From: an uncultured Eubacteriales bacterium
Lineage (GTDB): Bacteria; Bacillota; Clostridia; Christensenellales; CAG-917
Assembly: GCA_900322215.1 (NCBI GenBank)
Contig: ONYW01000008.1
Coordinates: 1-50,698 of the forward strand
Length of the DNA: 50,698 nucleotides
Direction of reading: 5' to 3'
Below, one piece after another: positions 16,945 to 24,881 of this stretch. A program made the position numbers and the translations under genes. The notes under the pieces were generated by a model that was not told where the DNA came from, made no database searches, and worked only from the letters and a program-made list of their open reading frames with translations. How positions within the stretch are numbered: position 1 is the first letter of the stretch; every line of letters begins with the position of its first letter.

Positions 16945-17352
16945 ATGAAAATCACTATCGAAAAGAAGAAACAAGAAGCAATCGAGAGAATGAAATCTCT
17001 CAAACTCTACCCGAACGTTATCAAAGAGTTCGAGAAAGAAAACATCGTCAATAGGTCCGAAAACGGCGGTTTTCTCTATTGGCTGAACGATGAACAGAAA
17101 GAAATCGTATCTGCCTTCGAAACCGAACACGACGTACTTGTATATCACGTTATACATAATTTTACGCAAATGGGAGAAATGCTTACCTTCCTTTACGTAT
17201 CGGACGATGAAGAAGAATGGAAATACGACCGCGAAGACCTGAAAGACGGTTACGCCTGCGCTTACGTCAAAAACCTTACAGACGATATGTTTTCGGAATT
17301 CGGCGGCGTTTGTATCGAGCCGAGAATCGGCGGACTTGTCAGAACGGCATAA
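16945..17352 (+). CDS. Unknown 135-residue protein of the integrated element
   Basis: The ATG follows AAGGAG. Cytoplasmic, charged sequence (MKITIEKKKQEAIERMKSL ... LYVSDDEEEWKYDRED). It looks like a widespread accessory protein of Clostridia mobile elements, but I cannot name a family. Confidence 0.7.
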   Translation: MKITIEKKKQEAIERMKSLKLYPNVIKEFEKENIVNRSENGGFLYWLNDEQKEIVSAFETEHDVLVYHVIHNFTQMGEMLTFLYVSDDEEEWKYDREDLKDGYACAYVKNLTDDMFSEFGGVCIEPRIGGLVRTA

Positions 17353-17364
17353 GGAGATTTGGCG

Positions 17365-17562
17365 ATGAAACCTTTTAAGACAATGGCTCACATAAACTCG
17401 CTCGGCGGTAAAATGGCGGAAATAACCGTTCTGGATAAGCCGAACGAGAACGAAAACAAGTATATAGTCGAATATAGCGGGGTTAAATGCTCCGCTATTT
17501 TCAACTGGTTCGTTTGCGAATACTACGCAGATGATATTTACGGAATTATAAAGGAGATTTGA
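17365..17562 (+). CDS. Unknown 65-residue protein of the integrated element
   Basis: I chose the ATG at 17365 because AAGGAG lies 8 nt upstream; a TTG two codons earlier also opens the frame. The sequence MKPFKTMAHINSLGGKMAEI... has no recognised motif. Confidence 0.65.
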   Translation: MKPFKTMAHINSLGGKMAEITVLDKPNENENKYIVEYSGVKCSAIFNWFVCEYYADDIYGIIKEI

Positions 17563-17565
17563 ACG

Positions 17566-17658
17566 ATGGCAACTATCACGGAACTCAAAAAGTATCTTTT
17601 GCGAAGATTCTTCCTTTTTAACTGTCTTTTTCACTATAACTGCCTCCTGTTTTTGTAG
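17566..17658 (+). pseudogene. Truncated start of an unknown gene
   Basis: An ATG with AAGGAG upstream starts MATITELKKYLLRR. The frame then becomes Phe/Leu-rich and stops after 30 codons, while base composition turns T-rich. This looks like a deletion joint after about 10 codons. 17659-18005 holds T-rich non-coding sequence with three CAAAAGACAA/CGAAAGACAA-type repeats (near 17838, 17897, 17974). Confidence 0.5.
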
Positions 17659-18005
17659 CAGTCTATAAGGCAAACTCGCAAGTTTCTTTCGACTTCAAAA
17701 ATATTTTTTCTCTTTTTTTCTCTAACTCGCAAATATCTTGCGACTTTAACTCGTAATCTCTTGTTTAGACAGGAAAGAGGCATAACGCTTTTTTTCTTTC
17801 TCGTTGGAAAGCCTATCCGATTTCGGTCTTAAAACAGTCAAAAGACAAAACAACGACCGAGCCACCGCAAGGGTAAAAAATATAGTGAGAACTTTCAAAA
17901 GACAAGACATCTCCCAATATTTTTTACTTTTTCCTTGCTGTGTTCGCCGGAATCGGATTTAACGGTTTCCGTCGAAAGACAAAAAAATAGTAAAGGAGAA
18001 AAAGT

Positions 18006-18860
18006 ATGAAAAAAGCAGTTATTTACGCGCGTTATTCCAGCGATAGCCAAACCGAGCAGTCTATCGAAGGGCAACTTCGTGTTTGCAAGGACTATGCAAA
18101 AGCCAATAATATCCTCGTAGTGGATACTTACATAGACAGAGCGATGACGGGCACAAACGACTTGCGCCCCGATTTTCAACGTATGTTGAAGGACAGCGCA
18201 AAGCACCAATGGGAAATCGTCCTTGTGTACAAGTTAGACCGTTTCTCTCGTGATAAGTATGAAACGACTATTCACAAACACACTCTGAAAGAGAACGGCG
18301 TTAAGTTAATGTCGGCGATGGAAAATATACCCGACACACCCGAAGGAATTATCCTTGAATCGTTGCTCGAAGGTATGAACCAATACTATTCGGCGGAACT
18401 CGCCCAAAAGATAAACAGGGGTTTGAAAGAGAGTTGGAGCAAAGGTCAGACGACCGGCGGAAGAACTTTCTTCGGATATGACGTTATCGACAAGAAATGC
18501 GTCGTCAACGAATATGAAGGAAGTATCGTTCTCGAAGCCTTTACCAAGTATGCACAAGGCTACAAAGCACGGGCTATTGTTGAGATTTTCAAAGAAAAAG
18601 GCTACCGTCGCAAGAACGGACAGTATATAGACGAAAATTACCTTTACCGTATCTTGCGCAATATCCGTTATACTGGTATCGTTGAGCATCAGGGCGTCGT
18701 TTACGATAAAATCTTTCCGAGAATTATATCGGACGAACTCTGGCGAGCCGTCAGTTCCATTACGGACGATAACAAGATAGCGCCGAGCCGCAAGAAGGAG
18801 ATATTCGACTTCCTTGCCGCAAGAAGGAGATATTCGACTTCCTTCTTTCGGGCAATGTAG
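18006..18860 (+). pseudogene. Large serine recombinase of the outer element, N-terminal part (interrupted)
   Basis: Residues 1-150 are a resolvase domain with catalytic Ser in YARYSSDSQTEQSIEGQ and arginines in KLDRFSRD. A recombinase domain follows to about 270. A 29-bp tandem duplication (18787-18815, 18816-18844) shifts the frame, and the nested element enters after 18855, so the visible frame ends in a false tail. The rest of the gene is at 23626-24415. Deleting 29 bp and the insert gives 821 + 790 = 1611 nt, exactly 537 codons with stop, rejoining FLLSG to KLVCGRC. It has a GGAGAAAAAGT-ATG start. Confidence 0.9.
18787..18844. repeat. 29-bp tandem duplication that breaks the recombinase frame
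   Basis: Two identical 29-bp units begin GCCGCAAGAAGG. Since 29 is not a multiple of three it frameshifts the gene independently of the insertion. Confidence 0.95.
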
Positions 18861-18922
18861 TTTACGCAAATGGACACACAAAATCTAAATTAGAATTAAA
18901 GCAGTCAAATCAATGTAAAAGC

Positions 18923-18957
18923 AAAAGTCGGGACTCCTTACGGAATCTCGACTTTTT
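18923..18957 (+). terminator. Terminator inside the left end of the nested element
   Basis: AAAAGTCGGGACTCC / GGAATCTCGACTTTTT stem with T-run, between the broken recombinase and the convergent acetyltransferase gene. Confidence 0.75.
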
Positions 18958-18987
18958 GTCAACATATTTAGAACGCTAAATTGAAAT

Positions 18988-19494
18988 TTATCGTTCTATT
19001 GCTCGTTCCATTAAAAGAATTGTGCCGTGTTCCTGTTCTCGAACTTCGCCGGTTTTAGTGAATTTGTTTTTAGTCCAAAATCTTTCGCTTTGCGGATTGC
19101 CTTTGTCTATTCCCAAGCGAATAGAATCAAAACCCGCTTGCTTTATTACATCAACACAATGTTTGATAATATGACTGCCAACGCCTTTTCCTTGATATTT
19201 AGCATCAACCATAAATAAGCCGATAAATGCTGTCTGTTCATTCGGATAACCTAAAATCAAATCCATTATAGCAACCAATTTTTCATCGCAGAAAAAGCCG
19301 AAATAGAATTTATCGTCAAATGCTTTATTCGACGGTAACGCGTGCATATCTTCTAAAATGCTTTCTTTCGTAACAAACGGTGGATGATACCGATAAAATA
19401 ACTCATTAGAACTACATAGCGAAAATACAGTATCAATATCGCTCTCATATAATGCTCTTGCTTGATAATCGCTTGAAAAATCTTCTATTTTCAT
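18988..19494 (-). CDS. GNAT-family N-acetyltransferase (cargo)
   Basis: The 168-residue protein shows the acetyl-CoA-binding motif (VDAKYQGKGVGSHIIKHC, near residue 105) and a typical C-terminal RFWTKNKFTKTGEV strand-helix. The substrate is unknown; small-molecule or resistance-type acetylation is possible. The gene is A+T-richer than its neighbours and is the only minus-strand gene of the nested element, as expected for cargo. Upstream, TTGTTT-17-TATAAT forms a promoter and AAGG a ribosome site. Confidence 0.88.
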   Translation of the reverse strand: MKIEDFSSDYQARALYESDIDTVFSLCSSNELFYRYHPPFVTKESILEDMHALPSNKAFDDKFYFGFFCDEKLVAIMDLILGYPNEQTAFIGLFMVDAKYQGKGVGSHIIKHCVDVIKQAGFDSIRLGIDKGNPQSERFWTKNKFTKTGEVREQEHGTILLMERAIER

Positions 19495-19633
19495 ATTAGT
19501 AGCCTTACGCCAAATTACTGTTTATCGTACAGTCATTATAGCATATTAGAATCGAAAAAACAAGCGATAGATAACGACACTAATAAAGTAACACTCACTT
19601 TTGCTTTCGACAAAACTTTCTATAAAAACATTT

Positions 19634-19660
19634 TTCACCGCCCGTTTATGGGCGGTGAAA
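19634..19660. terminator. Strong hairpin before the structured RNA region
   Basis: TTCACCGCCC / GGGCGGTGAA form a perfect stem with a short loop. The flanking T-run is weak, so this may end minus-strand reading or insulate the promoter at 19664. Confidence 0.5.
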
Positions 19661-19663
19661 GGC

Positions 19664-19692
19664 TTGCAACGAACAAAAGTTTGTGATATAAT
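19664..19692 (+). promoter_or_regulatory. Promoter of the structured RNA region
   Basis: TTGCAA (19664-19669), 17-bp spacer, TATAAT (19687-19692) with an upstream TG. Confidence 0.75.
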
Positions 19693-19698
19693 GCACAC

Positions 19699-19835
19699 TA
19701 CCACAATGTAGTTTGTGGTAATGTACCCTTCGGGGTAGAAGTTCCGCAATGAGCAAAAGCTCATAGAATGCGGAAGGTTTTGGGCGGTATATTCGCCCGT
19801 GCCTTAGCTTACGGATATAGCGTAGGTTTTATAAT
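19699..19835 (+). ncRNA. Predicted structured RNA of the nested element
   Basis: Four stems follow one another right after the promoter: TACCACA/TGTGGTA (19699-19720), TACCC/GGGTA (19724-19737), TTCCGCA/TGCGGAA (19742-19775) and GGGCG/CGCCC (19782-19798). No open frame fills the ~570 nt from here to the oriT region. It could be a leader controlling the mobilization genes or an independent RNA. I do not recognise a known family. Confidence 0.45.
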
Positions 19836-20189
19836 GTTACGCAAAATTCGTATGCCGTGATAGGCTTTTATTGTTGTACAGTTTTGTATGACAATGAGTG
19901 CAGCCGGAGTTATCCGAGATCTCTTTGAGAGTGCGAAAGTCGGATAGCGTAGATGGTCTATTTTGTGTTACAAATTTTTATGAAAACGAGGTATCTTTTG
20001 AGCTAACAATAAACTAACAATTCAATAGAATGGTTAACCACCATAGAGCAAATTTATATTGCTAAACACGGTTAGAAGTCGGTGATTACGTTAAAAGTAT
20101 CAGCGGCTTTTTTCGCTCCTTTTTTACGGTATCTTTCCCACTCTTTCTTGCGTGGACGAAGATATAAATAATCATTAATCGGAGGTAAA

Positions 20190-20402
20190 ACACTATGCGA
20201 AAGCAGTCAATCAGACCGCCTTAAACGGCAAGCAAACGGAAAGCAAACACGCACGCCAACCGTACTGTTACGGGAAGCAAAATATCGTCGCGGACGGGCG
20301 TCTATACCATAGGTATAGCACACTATACTTATTCCGCTTCGCTACATAAGTTCGTGTGCCCTGCGGGGCTTATTTGCGGCGATAAAACATTAGAAAATTA
20401 TT
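20190..20402 (+). other. Probable oriT region upstream of the relaxase gene
   Basis: The stretch has a 9-codon mini-frame with a good ribosome site (20194), then GCAAGC/GCAAAC-rich iterons near 20228-20256 and an inverted repeat TATACC-ATA-GGTATA near 20304-20318. MobA/MobL-type relaxases usually nick just upstream of their gene. The nick site is not identified. Confidence 0.4.
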
Positions 20403-20417
20403 TTGGAGGAAACAACT

Positions 20418-21413
20418 ATATCTTATCTGATTTGCACACTGAAAAAGTATAACAACAAAAAGCGCGACAACGTAACGCCTATCGAAAAGGAAAACGAGCG
20501 CGACGAGAATTACAGTCCGGACAACCCGCAAATAGACTTGTCGAGAACGCACAACAACTACCACACCGTCTATCCGCAAGGCAGTTATATGGAGTATATC
20601 AACGAAAGAATTTCCACTCTGCCCTTAAAGCGAAAAGTACGAAGCGACGCGGTATTGATGTGTTCGTTTATTATCGGATCGGACGGTAACTTCTTTATCG
20701 GCTTAACGCCGTGGGAACGGCAACGGTTTTTTGAGGACGCTACGGAGTATTTTGCCGAAAGATTCGGCAGAGAGAATATCATTTCGGCGGTAGTCCACGC
20801 GGACGAAACAACACCGCATTTGCACTTAAATCTTATTCCTATCGTCGGGAACAAGTTAAGCGCAAAGCAGTTATTCACGCGAGCGAGCTTACGTGAATTG
20901 CAAACAGACTTTCACGAGAAGGTCGGAAAGTGTTGGGGTTTGGAACGCGGCAAGGAAGGAAGCCAAGCAAAGCATATCGACACGGCAGAGTTCAAAGCCA
21001 AGACGATTATAGACCGCGCCGAAAAGAGAGCCGAAGAAACGGAAAAGCAAGCCAAGACCAAAGTCGAAGAATATTTGAGCGGTATTGAAAGTTCTATCGA
21101 AGCCGAGCGCAGTAAGCCTATTCCCAAACGCAAGAAAGCGGTTGAAGCGGAAATAGAAAGTTTGCGCGTAGAAAACGCGGCGTACAAAGAGCATATCGCT
21201 ATCAAGAACAGAGATACGGACTATTTGTTCGAGCAACTGCAAAAAGCGGAACGGCAAGGCAAAGCAAACGACACCGCTTTCAAAATGGTAACGGATATGA
21301 TGAGCGCATATCCCGACGAGTTCGACGCGCTTTTGAAAAAGTCAAGGGCAAAGAAAAGCCCGCCTACTTCCTTTAACGGAAACCGCAACACAAGCGGCAA
21401 AGGCGGCAAGTAA
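20418..21413 (+). CDS. MobA/MobL-family relaxase with apparent ATA start
   Basis: About 331 residues. The N-terminal region has the relaxase histidine motif (VVHADETTPHLHLNLIPI near residue 145), followed by a coiled-coil tail with many Lys/Glu (205-310). It would nick oriT so that the element can be moved by a helper conjugation system. A strong GGAGG site (20404-20408) is followed at the right distance by ATA-TCT-TAT (I-S-Y-L-I-C) where an ATG would be expected. The only other in-frame start is the TTG at 20403, which overlaps the ribosome site. Confidence 0.85.
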   Translation: MSYLICTLKKYNNKKRDNVTPIEKENERDENYSPDNPQIDLSRTHNNYHTVYPQGSYMEYINERISTLPLKRKVRSDAVLMCSFIIGSDGNFFIGLTPWERQRFFEDATEYFAERFGRENIISAVVHADETTPHLHLNLIPIVGNKLSAKQLFTRASLRELQTDFHEKVGKCWGLERGKEGSQAKHIDTAEFKAKTIIDRAEKRAEETEKQAKTKVEEYLSGIESSIEAERSKPIPKRKKAVEAEIESLRVENAAYKEHIAIKNRDTDYLFEQLQKAERQGKANDTAFKMVTDMMSAYPDEFDALLKKSRAKKSPPTSFNGNRNTSGKGGK

Positions 21414-21632
21414 AAACAACTAAATAGACAAACAAAGACCGTGAAGAATACGTCCACAGGAATATGAGAAGTTAAAAGGACTGAAAGAGCGTTCACGGCT
21501 TTTTTATACGAAAAATACCGCCTTTGAGCGGATACGCGACATAGAGCGCGTTAAGATACGTGCATAGAACACGGAGGAAATCGAATATGAAAACTGAATA
21601 TGAATGATTATTAAATTTTTGGAGGAACAACT
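21414..21632 (+). other. Gap between relaxase and TnpW-like gene
   Basis: No gene is visible apart from a 6-codon mini-frame (MKTEYE) with a CGGAGG site at 21587, possibly the remnant of a gene or a leader peptide. Confidence 0.4.
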
Positions 21633-21818
21633 ACGAACAAGACGTTGGAACAATTACGCGAGGAGTTTGCAGGCGCACCCACTTCGCAAAGAGAGTATAT
21701 GATTGAGGGAAAAAGATACATTGTAACAAGCCACTTTTGCGGAGATAAGAACGTGGACGAAGTTTTACGAAAGATAGCCGTTAATCGTGCATACCGCGAC
21801 GCAGGCTTAAAAAACTAA
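21633..21818 (+). CDS. TnpW-like small transposon protein with apparent ACG start
   Basis: The 61-codon frame (TNKTLEQLREEFAGAPTSQREYM...HFCGDKNVDEVLRKIAVNRA) matches the small protein called TnpW in Tn4451-type elements. The ribosome site GGAGG (21621-21625) is well placed before an ACG codon where homologues would have ATG. An in-frame TAA at 21612 excludes a longer form; TTG at 21645 is a possible alternative. Its role is unknown. Confidence 0.65.
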   Translation, partial: TNKTLEQLREEFAGAPTSQREYMIEGKRYIVTSHFCGDKNVDEVLRKIAVNRAYRDAGLKN

Positions 21819-21891
21819 CTTTACTATCGGGCAGCTTTGAAATTTATTAAGCATAGCCGCCCTTCACATATCGGATCGGGCTTGCCAAATT

Positions 21892-21920
21892 CGGTGTATT
21901 GTGGTATAATACCCGTACAT
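21892..21920 (+). promoter_or_regulatory. Promoter of the nested recombinase
   Basis: TTGCCA (21892-21897), 17-bp spacer, TATAAT (21915-21920). Confidence 0.8.
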
Positions 21921-21956
21921 TGAATTTGGCTGCTTTGATTCAGAGGAGTAAAATAA

Positions 21957-23588
21957 ATGAAATCAAAGCAAATACAACTGAATAACAAAGTTGGACTATA
22001 TATGCGACTCAGCAAGGACGACGAGCGTCAAGGCGAGTCGTTGTCTATCGAAAACCAGCGCAATATCTTAACCAAGTATGCGCAAGAGCGCGGTTGGACG
22101 GTTATAGACGAATACGTTGACGACGGGTACAGCGGAACAAACTTCGACAGACCGCAAGTGCAAAGACTGTTAGAGGACGCCAAGACAGGCAAAATCGACA
22201 CGATAATCGTAAAAGATTTATCCCGTTTCGGCAGGAACTACATCTTTGTGGGACAGTACGTCGATTATATTTTCCCAATATACAATATCCGCTTTATCGC
22301 CATTTCGGACAACGTAGACACGGCGAACGTAAACAGCGCGGGAATGGATATGATGCCTATAATGAACATCTTTAACGAATGGCACTCGGCAAACACGTCA
22401 AAGAAAATTCGCGCGGTAACCGAAGCGAACGCAAAAGCGGGCAAATATCGTTCTACTCACGCGCCCTACGGTTACGTCAAAGGTACGGGCGATAAATGCT
22501 TACCCGTAATCGACGAGCCGGCGGCAACTATCGTCAGACGCATTTTCGAGATGAGAGCGACGGGAAAGACGTTAAACGAAATCTATACCGTTCTCAACAA
22601 CGAGAAAGTCCCTATCCCCGCCGTATATCTGTATGAGAAGTTCGGCGTAACCAACAAAAAGCCGAACAAGAACTTATGGGCGGACAGTATTCTTCGGAGT
22701 ATTCTCAAAAACCCGATGTATCTCGGTCATTTGATACGTTTGCGCTATACTACCGTATCTTACAAGAACAGACGGCGCACAAACCGCGAGCCTATCGTAT
22801 TCCCCAATGCGTTCGAGCCTATCGTAACGCAAGAGCTTTGGGATAAATGCCGAGAAATCGAGGAGTCGGTTGCAAGCCACGGCAAACACACTTCGAGAGG
22901 AACAATGCACGTTTTATCGGGACTGATGTTTTGTGCGGACTGCGGCGGTAAAATGAAGCTCGGACAGCAAGATTTGAAACCGTCCAAAGAGCATCCCGAA
23001 AGACGTATTCGTTACCACTACATTTGCGGCAATCACTCGCGGTTCGGAAAATTCTATTGCTATAACCACTACATACGGCGCGAGGATATAGAGCAAATTG
23101 TGCTTGACGATATACGCGCAAAGGCAAAGCTAATCTTGGACGATGAGCAAAAGGCACGAGCGGACTTCTTGAAATACAAAGAACAAATTTCTGCGGCAAA
23201 GTATAACGCCGACAAGAAAGACCTTGCGCAAAAGACGAAACGGTTTAACGAGCTTGAACGGCTGACGCAATCGGTTTACGAGGACAAAGTGTTAGGCAAG
23301 ATACCCGAAGATATTTGTTTGAAACTTCTTGCCAAGTACACCGAAGAACAAAACGCATTAAAAACCGAAATTGAAGAACTTGAAAACGCGCTGTCCGTCG
23401 CAAGCAAGAACGAAGCCGACGTGGATGAATTTATCCGCAGACTCAAACGCTATACCGACGTACCCGAACTTACACGGGAATTGTGCCTTGAACTCATAGA
23501 ATATATAACAATAGGCGCAAGCCCCGACGACAAAACGGGCGCAAGAGAAATCCACATCTACTACAAACTTTTGGGCAAAGAAACTTAA
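21957..23588 (+). CDS. Large serine recombinase, TnpX-like, of the nested element
   Basis: The 543-residue enzyme cuts and rejoins the element. An N-terminal resolvase domain (catalytic Ser in MRLSKDDERQGESLSIENQ, arginine in KDLSRFGRNY) is followed by a recombinase domain (~180-290), a zinc ribbon (CADCGGK ... CGNHSRFGKFYC, ~330-380) and a C-terminal coiled coil. The gene is intact, has an AGAGGAG site, and ends 37 bp before the right end, the usual place in this family. Confidence 0.95.
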   Translation: MKSKQIQLNNKVGLYMRLSKDDERQGESLSIENQRNILTKYAQERGWTVIDEYVDDGYSGTNFDRPQVQRLLEDAKTGKIDTIIVKDLSRFGRNYIFVGQYVDYIFPIYNIRFIAISDNVDTANVNSAGMDMMPIMNIFNEWHSANTSKKIRAVTEANAKAGKYRSTHAPYGYVKGTGDKCLPVIDEPAATIVRRIFEMRATGKTLNEIYTVLNNEKVPIPAVYLYEKFGVTNKKPNKNLWADSILRSILKNPMYLGHLIRLRYTTVSYKNRRRTNREPIVFPNAFEPIVTQELWDKCREIEESVASHGKHTSRGTMHVLSGLMFCADCGGKMKLGQQDLKPSKEHPERRIRYHYICGNHSRFGKFYCYNHYIRREDIEQIVLDDIRAKAKLILDDEQKARADFLKYKEQISAAKYNADKKDLAQKTKRFNELERLTQSVYEDKVLGKIPEDICLKLLAKYTEEQNALKTEIEELENALSVASKNEADVDEFIRRLKRYTDVPELTRELCLELIEYITIGASPDDKTGAREIHIYYKLLGKET

Positions 23589-23625
23589 CCAAATAACTAC
23601 ATTGTCCATTTGCGCATATTAGTAA

Positions 23626-24415
23626 ACTTGTCTGCGGACGTTGTAAGCATAGAATGGTCGGCATAAGCGGAACTTCGCACACCGGGGATTCTCATTATTA
23701 TTATGCTTGTCAGGCAGGCAGGCGTAAAAAGGTTAAATGCCCCACAAAGCCGATACGAAAACAGTATCTCGAAGATATCGTCATCGACACGACGGTAAAA
23801 CTGTTAAGCAGCGTTTCCGTTATAAGCGAACTCGCGCAGAAGATTTACGACGTCCACCAAAACGAAACGGCAGACGATACGGCGTTAAAGTCTTTGGAGC
23901 AAAGACGGAAAGAAGCCTTGCGAGCGCAAAACAATATGATAAAAGCCATTGAGCAAGGCATTATCACCGAAGCAACGAAAGGCAGGTTGACCGAACTTGA
24001 AACGGAAATCAATAACCTTGATTTTGAAATCGCAAAAGAAAAAGCGCACAACTACGCTTTTCTGACGGTCGAGCAAATCGAGCATTATTTGAGTCGTTTT
24101 GTCTTTGACAACTCAACCGATATGAAGGTGCGGAAGTTCCTAATAAACGCCTTCGTCCGCGAAGTGATATTATACGACGATGAAGTCGTCATCACCTACA
24201 ACTTTACCGATAGCCCCGAACATCTCAAAGTCAATAAAGAGCAAACTTTAAGAAAAGAACAGCAGATAGAACGGGCAAAATCATCTTCTTCTTTTGATTC
24301 AGGTTCGACCATTTTGGCAGGCTCTCCACCAAAAAATACCGTACGAAATGTGCGGTATTTTTTATTGGGAGTGAGGGATTCCCACAATAAATTGTGGCAC
24401 GGCTTTGCCGTGTGA
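23626..24415 (+). pseudogene. Large serine recombinase of the outer element, C-terminal part
   Basis: The frame continues from the part at 18006-18855: KLVCGRCKHRMVGISG ... YYYACQAGRRKKVKCPTK is the zinc ribbon, followed by a coiled coil (residues equivalent to 340-430) and VRKFLINAFVREVILYDDEV. It has no start of its own. The last ~25 codons run through a small hairpin toward attR, as in other recombinases encoded at element ends. Confidence 0.9.
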
Positions 24416-24490
24416 ACCCCTGCGGGCTGACGCTCGATTCACAACAAGTTTTGCCTCTCGCTATTACGGGAGCGTCCAGGTCGCTCCCTA

Positions 24491-24511
24491 CGAATCCCCT
24501 CATCTCCACCA
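24491..24511 (+). other. attR: 21-bp copy of the tRNA-Ala 3' end
   Basis: Exact copy of 15357-15377, ending in CCACCA. Part of the left flank (GCTCCCTACGAATCC) recurs at 24738-24752, but the rest of the repeat does not. Confidence 0.9.
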
Positions 24512-24513
24512 GG

Positions 24514-24543
24514 AAAAGAGCATTTCGGTTGAAATGCTCTTTT
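24514..24543 (+). terminator. Probable original terminator of tRNA-Ala
   Basis: AAAAGAGCATTTC / GAAATGCTCTTTTC stem directly after attR, where the tRNA terminator would lie before integration. Confidence 0.8.
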
Positions 24544-24584
24544 CAATGATATCCGTTCTCCGAACGGGTTATATACCTGCGGTA

Positions 24585-24631
24585 TGATATCCGCGGTAGC
24601 GGATGATATATGGCTGCGGCATATTGAGGAA
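24585..24631. repeat. Dispersed repeat R2, copy 1
   Basis: A ~47-bp unit (TGATATCCGCGGTAGCGG ... CTGCGGCATATTGAGGAA) recurs at 32533-32579. It sits in a run of short palindromes (24545-24720) such as CATACGGCAAAGCCGTATATC. The whole 24544-24787 has no gene. Confidence 0.75.
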
Positions 24632-24746
24632 GAACGGATATTATATCATGCACAAACGAAGTGCGTGTATAGCATACGGCAAAGCCGTATATCATATCGC
24701 AAAGCGATATATCATTGACATTGATTTGCACATTCCGCTCCCTACG

Positions 24747-24785
24747 AATCCGACTTCGGCGCCACGACGGCATCCGCCGAAGTCG
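24747..24785. repeat. Repeat R3: 13-bp arm hairpin, copy 1
   Basis: TCCGACTTCGGCG (24747-24759) and CGCCGAAGTCGGA (24773-24785) are a perfect inverted repeat. The same TCCGACTTCGGCG plus GGCATCCGCC module occurs near 49390-49421 after tRNA-Lys. Confidence 0.65.
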
Positions 24786-24787
24786 GA

Positions 24788-24880
24788 AACAAGAAAAGGC
24801 ACTCAGCCTAATGTACATGAGCGTACATGACTGAGCGCCTTTTTGCAGTTGACGAAGTATATCGCCAAATAGCGCGGTTT
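24788..24880. repeat. Nested-palindrome element, copy E
   Basis: Core ATGTAC-ATGAGC-GTACAT inside CTCAG/CTGAG arms (other copies have CAACC/GGTTG), and right end TATCGCCAAATAGCGCGGTTTT abutting the stop codon (24882-24884) of the surface protein gene. The left outer arm is missing and is replaced by repeat R3. Confidence 0.65.
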
Positions 24881-24881
24881 T

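Larger units (their letters stand above)
18856..23625. mobile_element. Nested 4.77-kb mobilizable element (Tn4451-like)
   Basis: It lies in the zinc-ribbon coding region of the outer recombinase with an AA crossover (18854-18855 and 23624-23625). Rejoining the flanks restores GGC-AAA-CTT (Gly-Lys-Leu). Ends carry related inverted motifs: CAATGTAGTT and GCAAATGGACA on the left, AACTACATTG and TGTCCATTTGC on the right. Contents: GNAT acetyltransferase, a structured RNA region, a probable oriT, a MobA/MobL relaxase, TnpW-like protein and a TnpX-like recombinase next to the right end. Confidence 0.88.
15378..24511. mobile_element. Integrated element in tRNA-Ala, containing a second nested element
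   Basis: The 9.1-kb insertion is bounded by the 21-bp repeat of the tRNA 3' end. The tRNA's probable original terminator now lies beyond the right repeat (24514-24543). Cargo: small unknown genes, ardA and a broken large serine recombinase whose gene ends 76 bp before attR. Without the nested element and the 29-bp duplication it is about 4.3 kb. No conjugation genes remain in the outer part, so it looks like a decayed integrative element. Confidence 0.88.

Noticed and set aside
24738-24752. Second copy of the attR site
   Set aside because: Only GCTCCCTACGAATCC is shared. The tRNA-derived part CCTCATCTCCACCA is absent, so it is not an attachment site.
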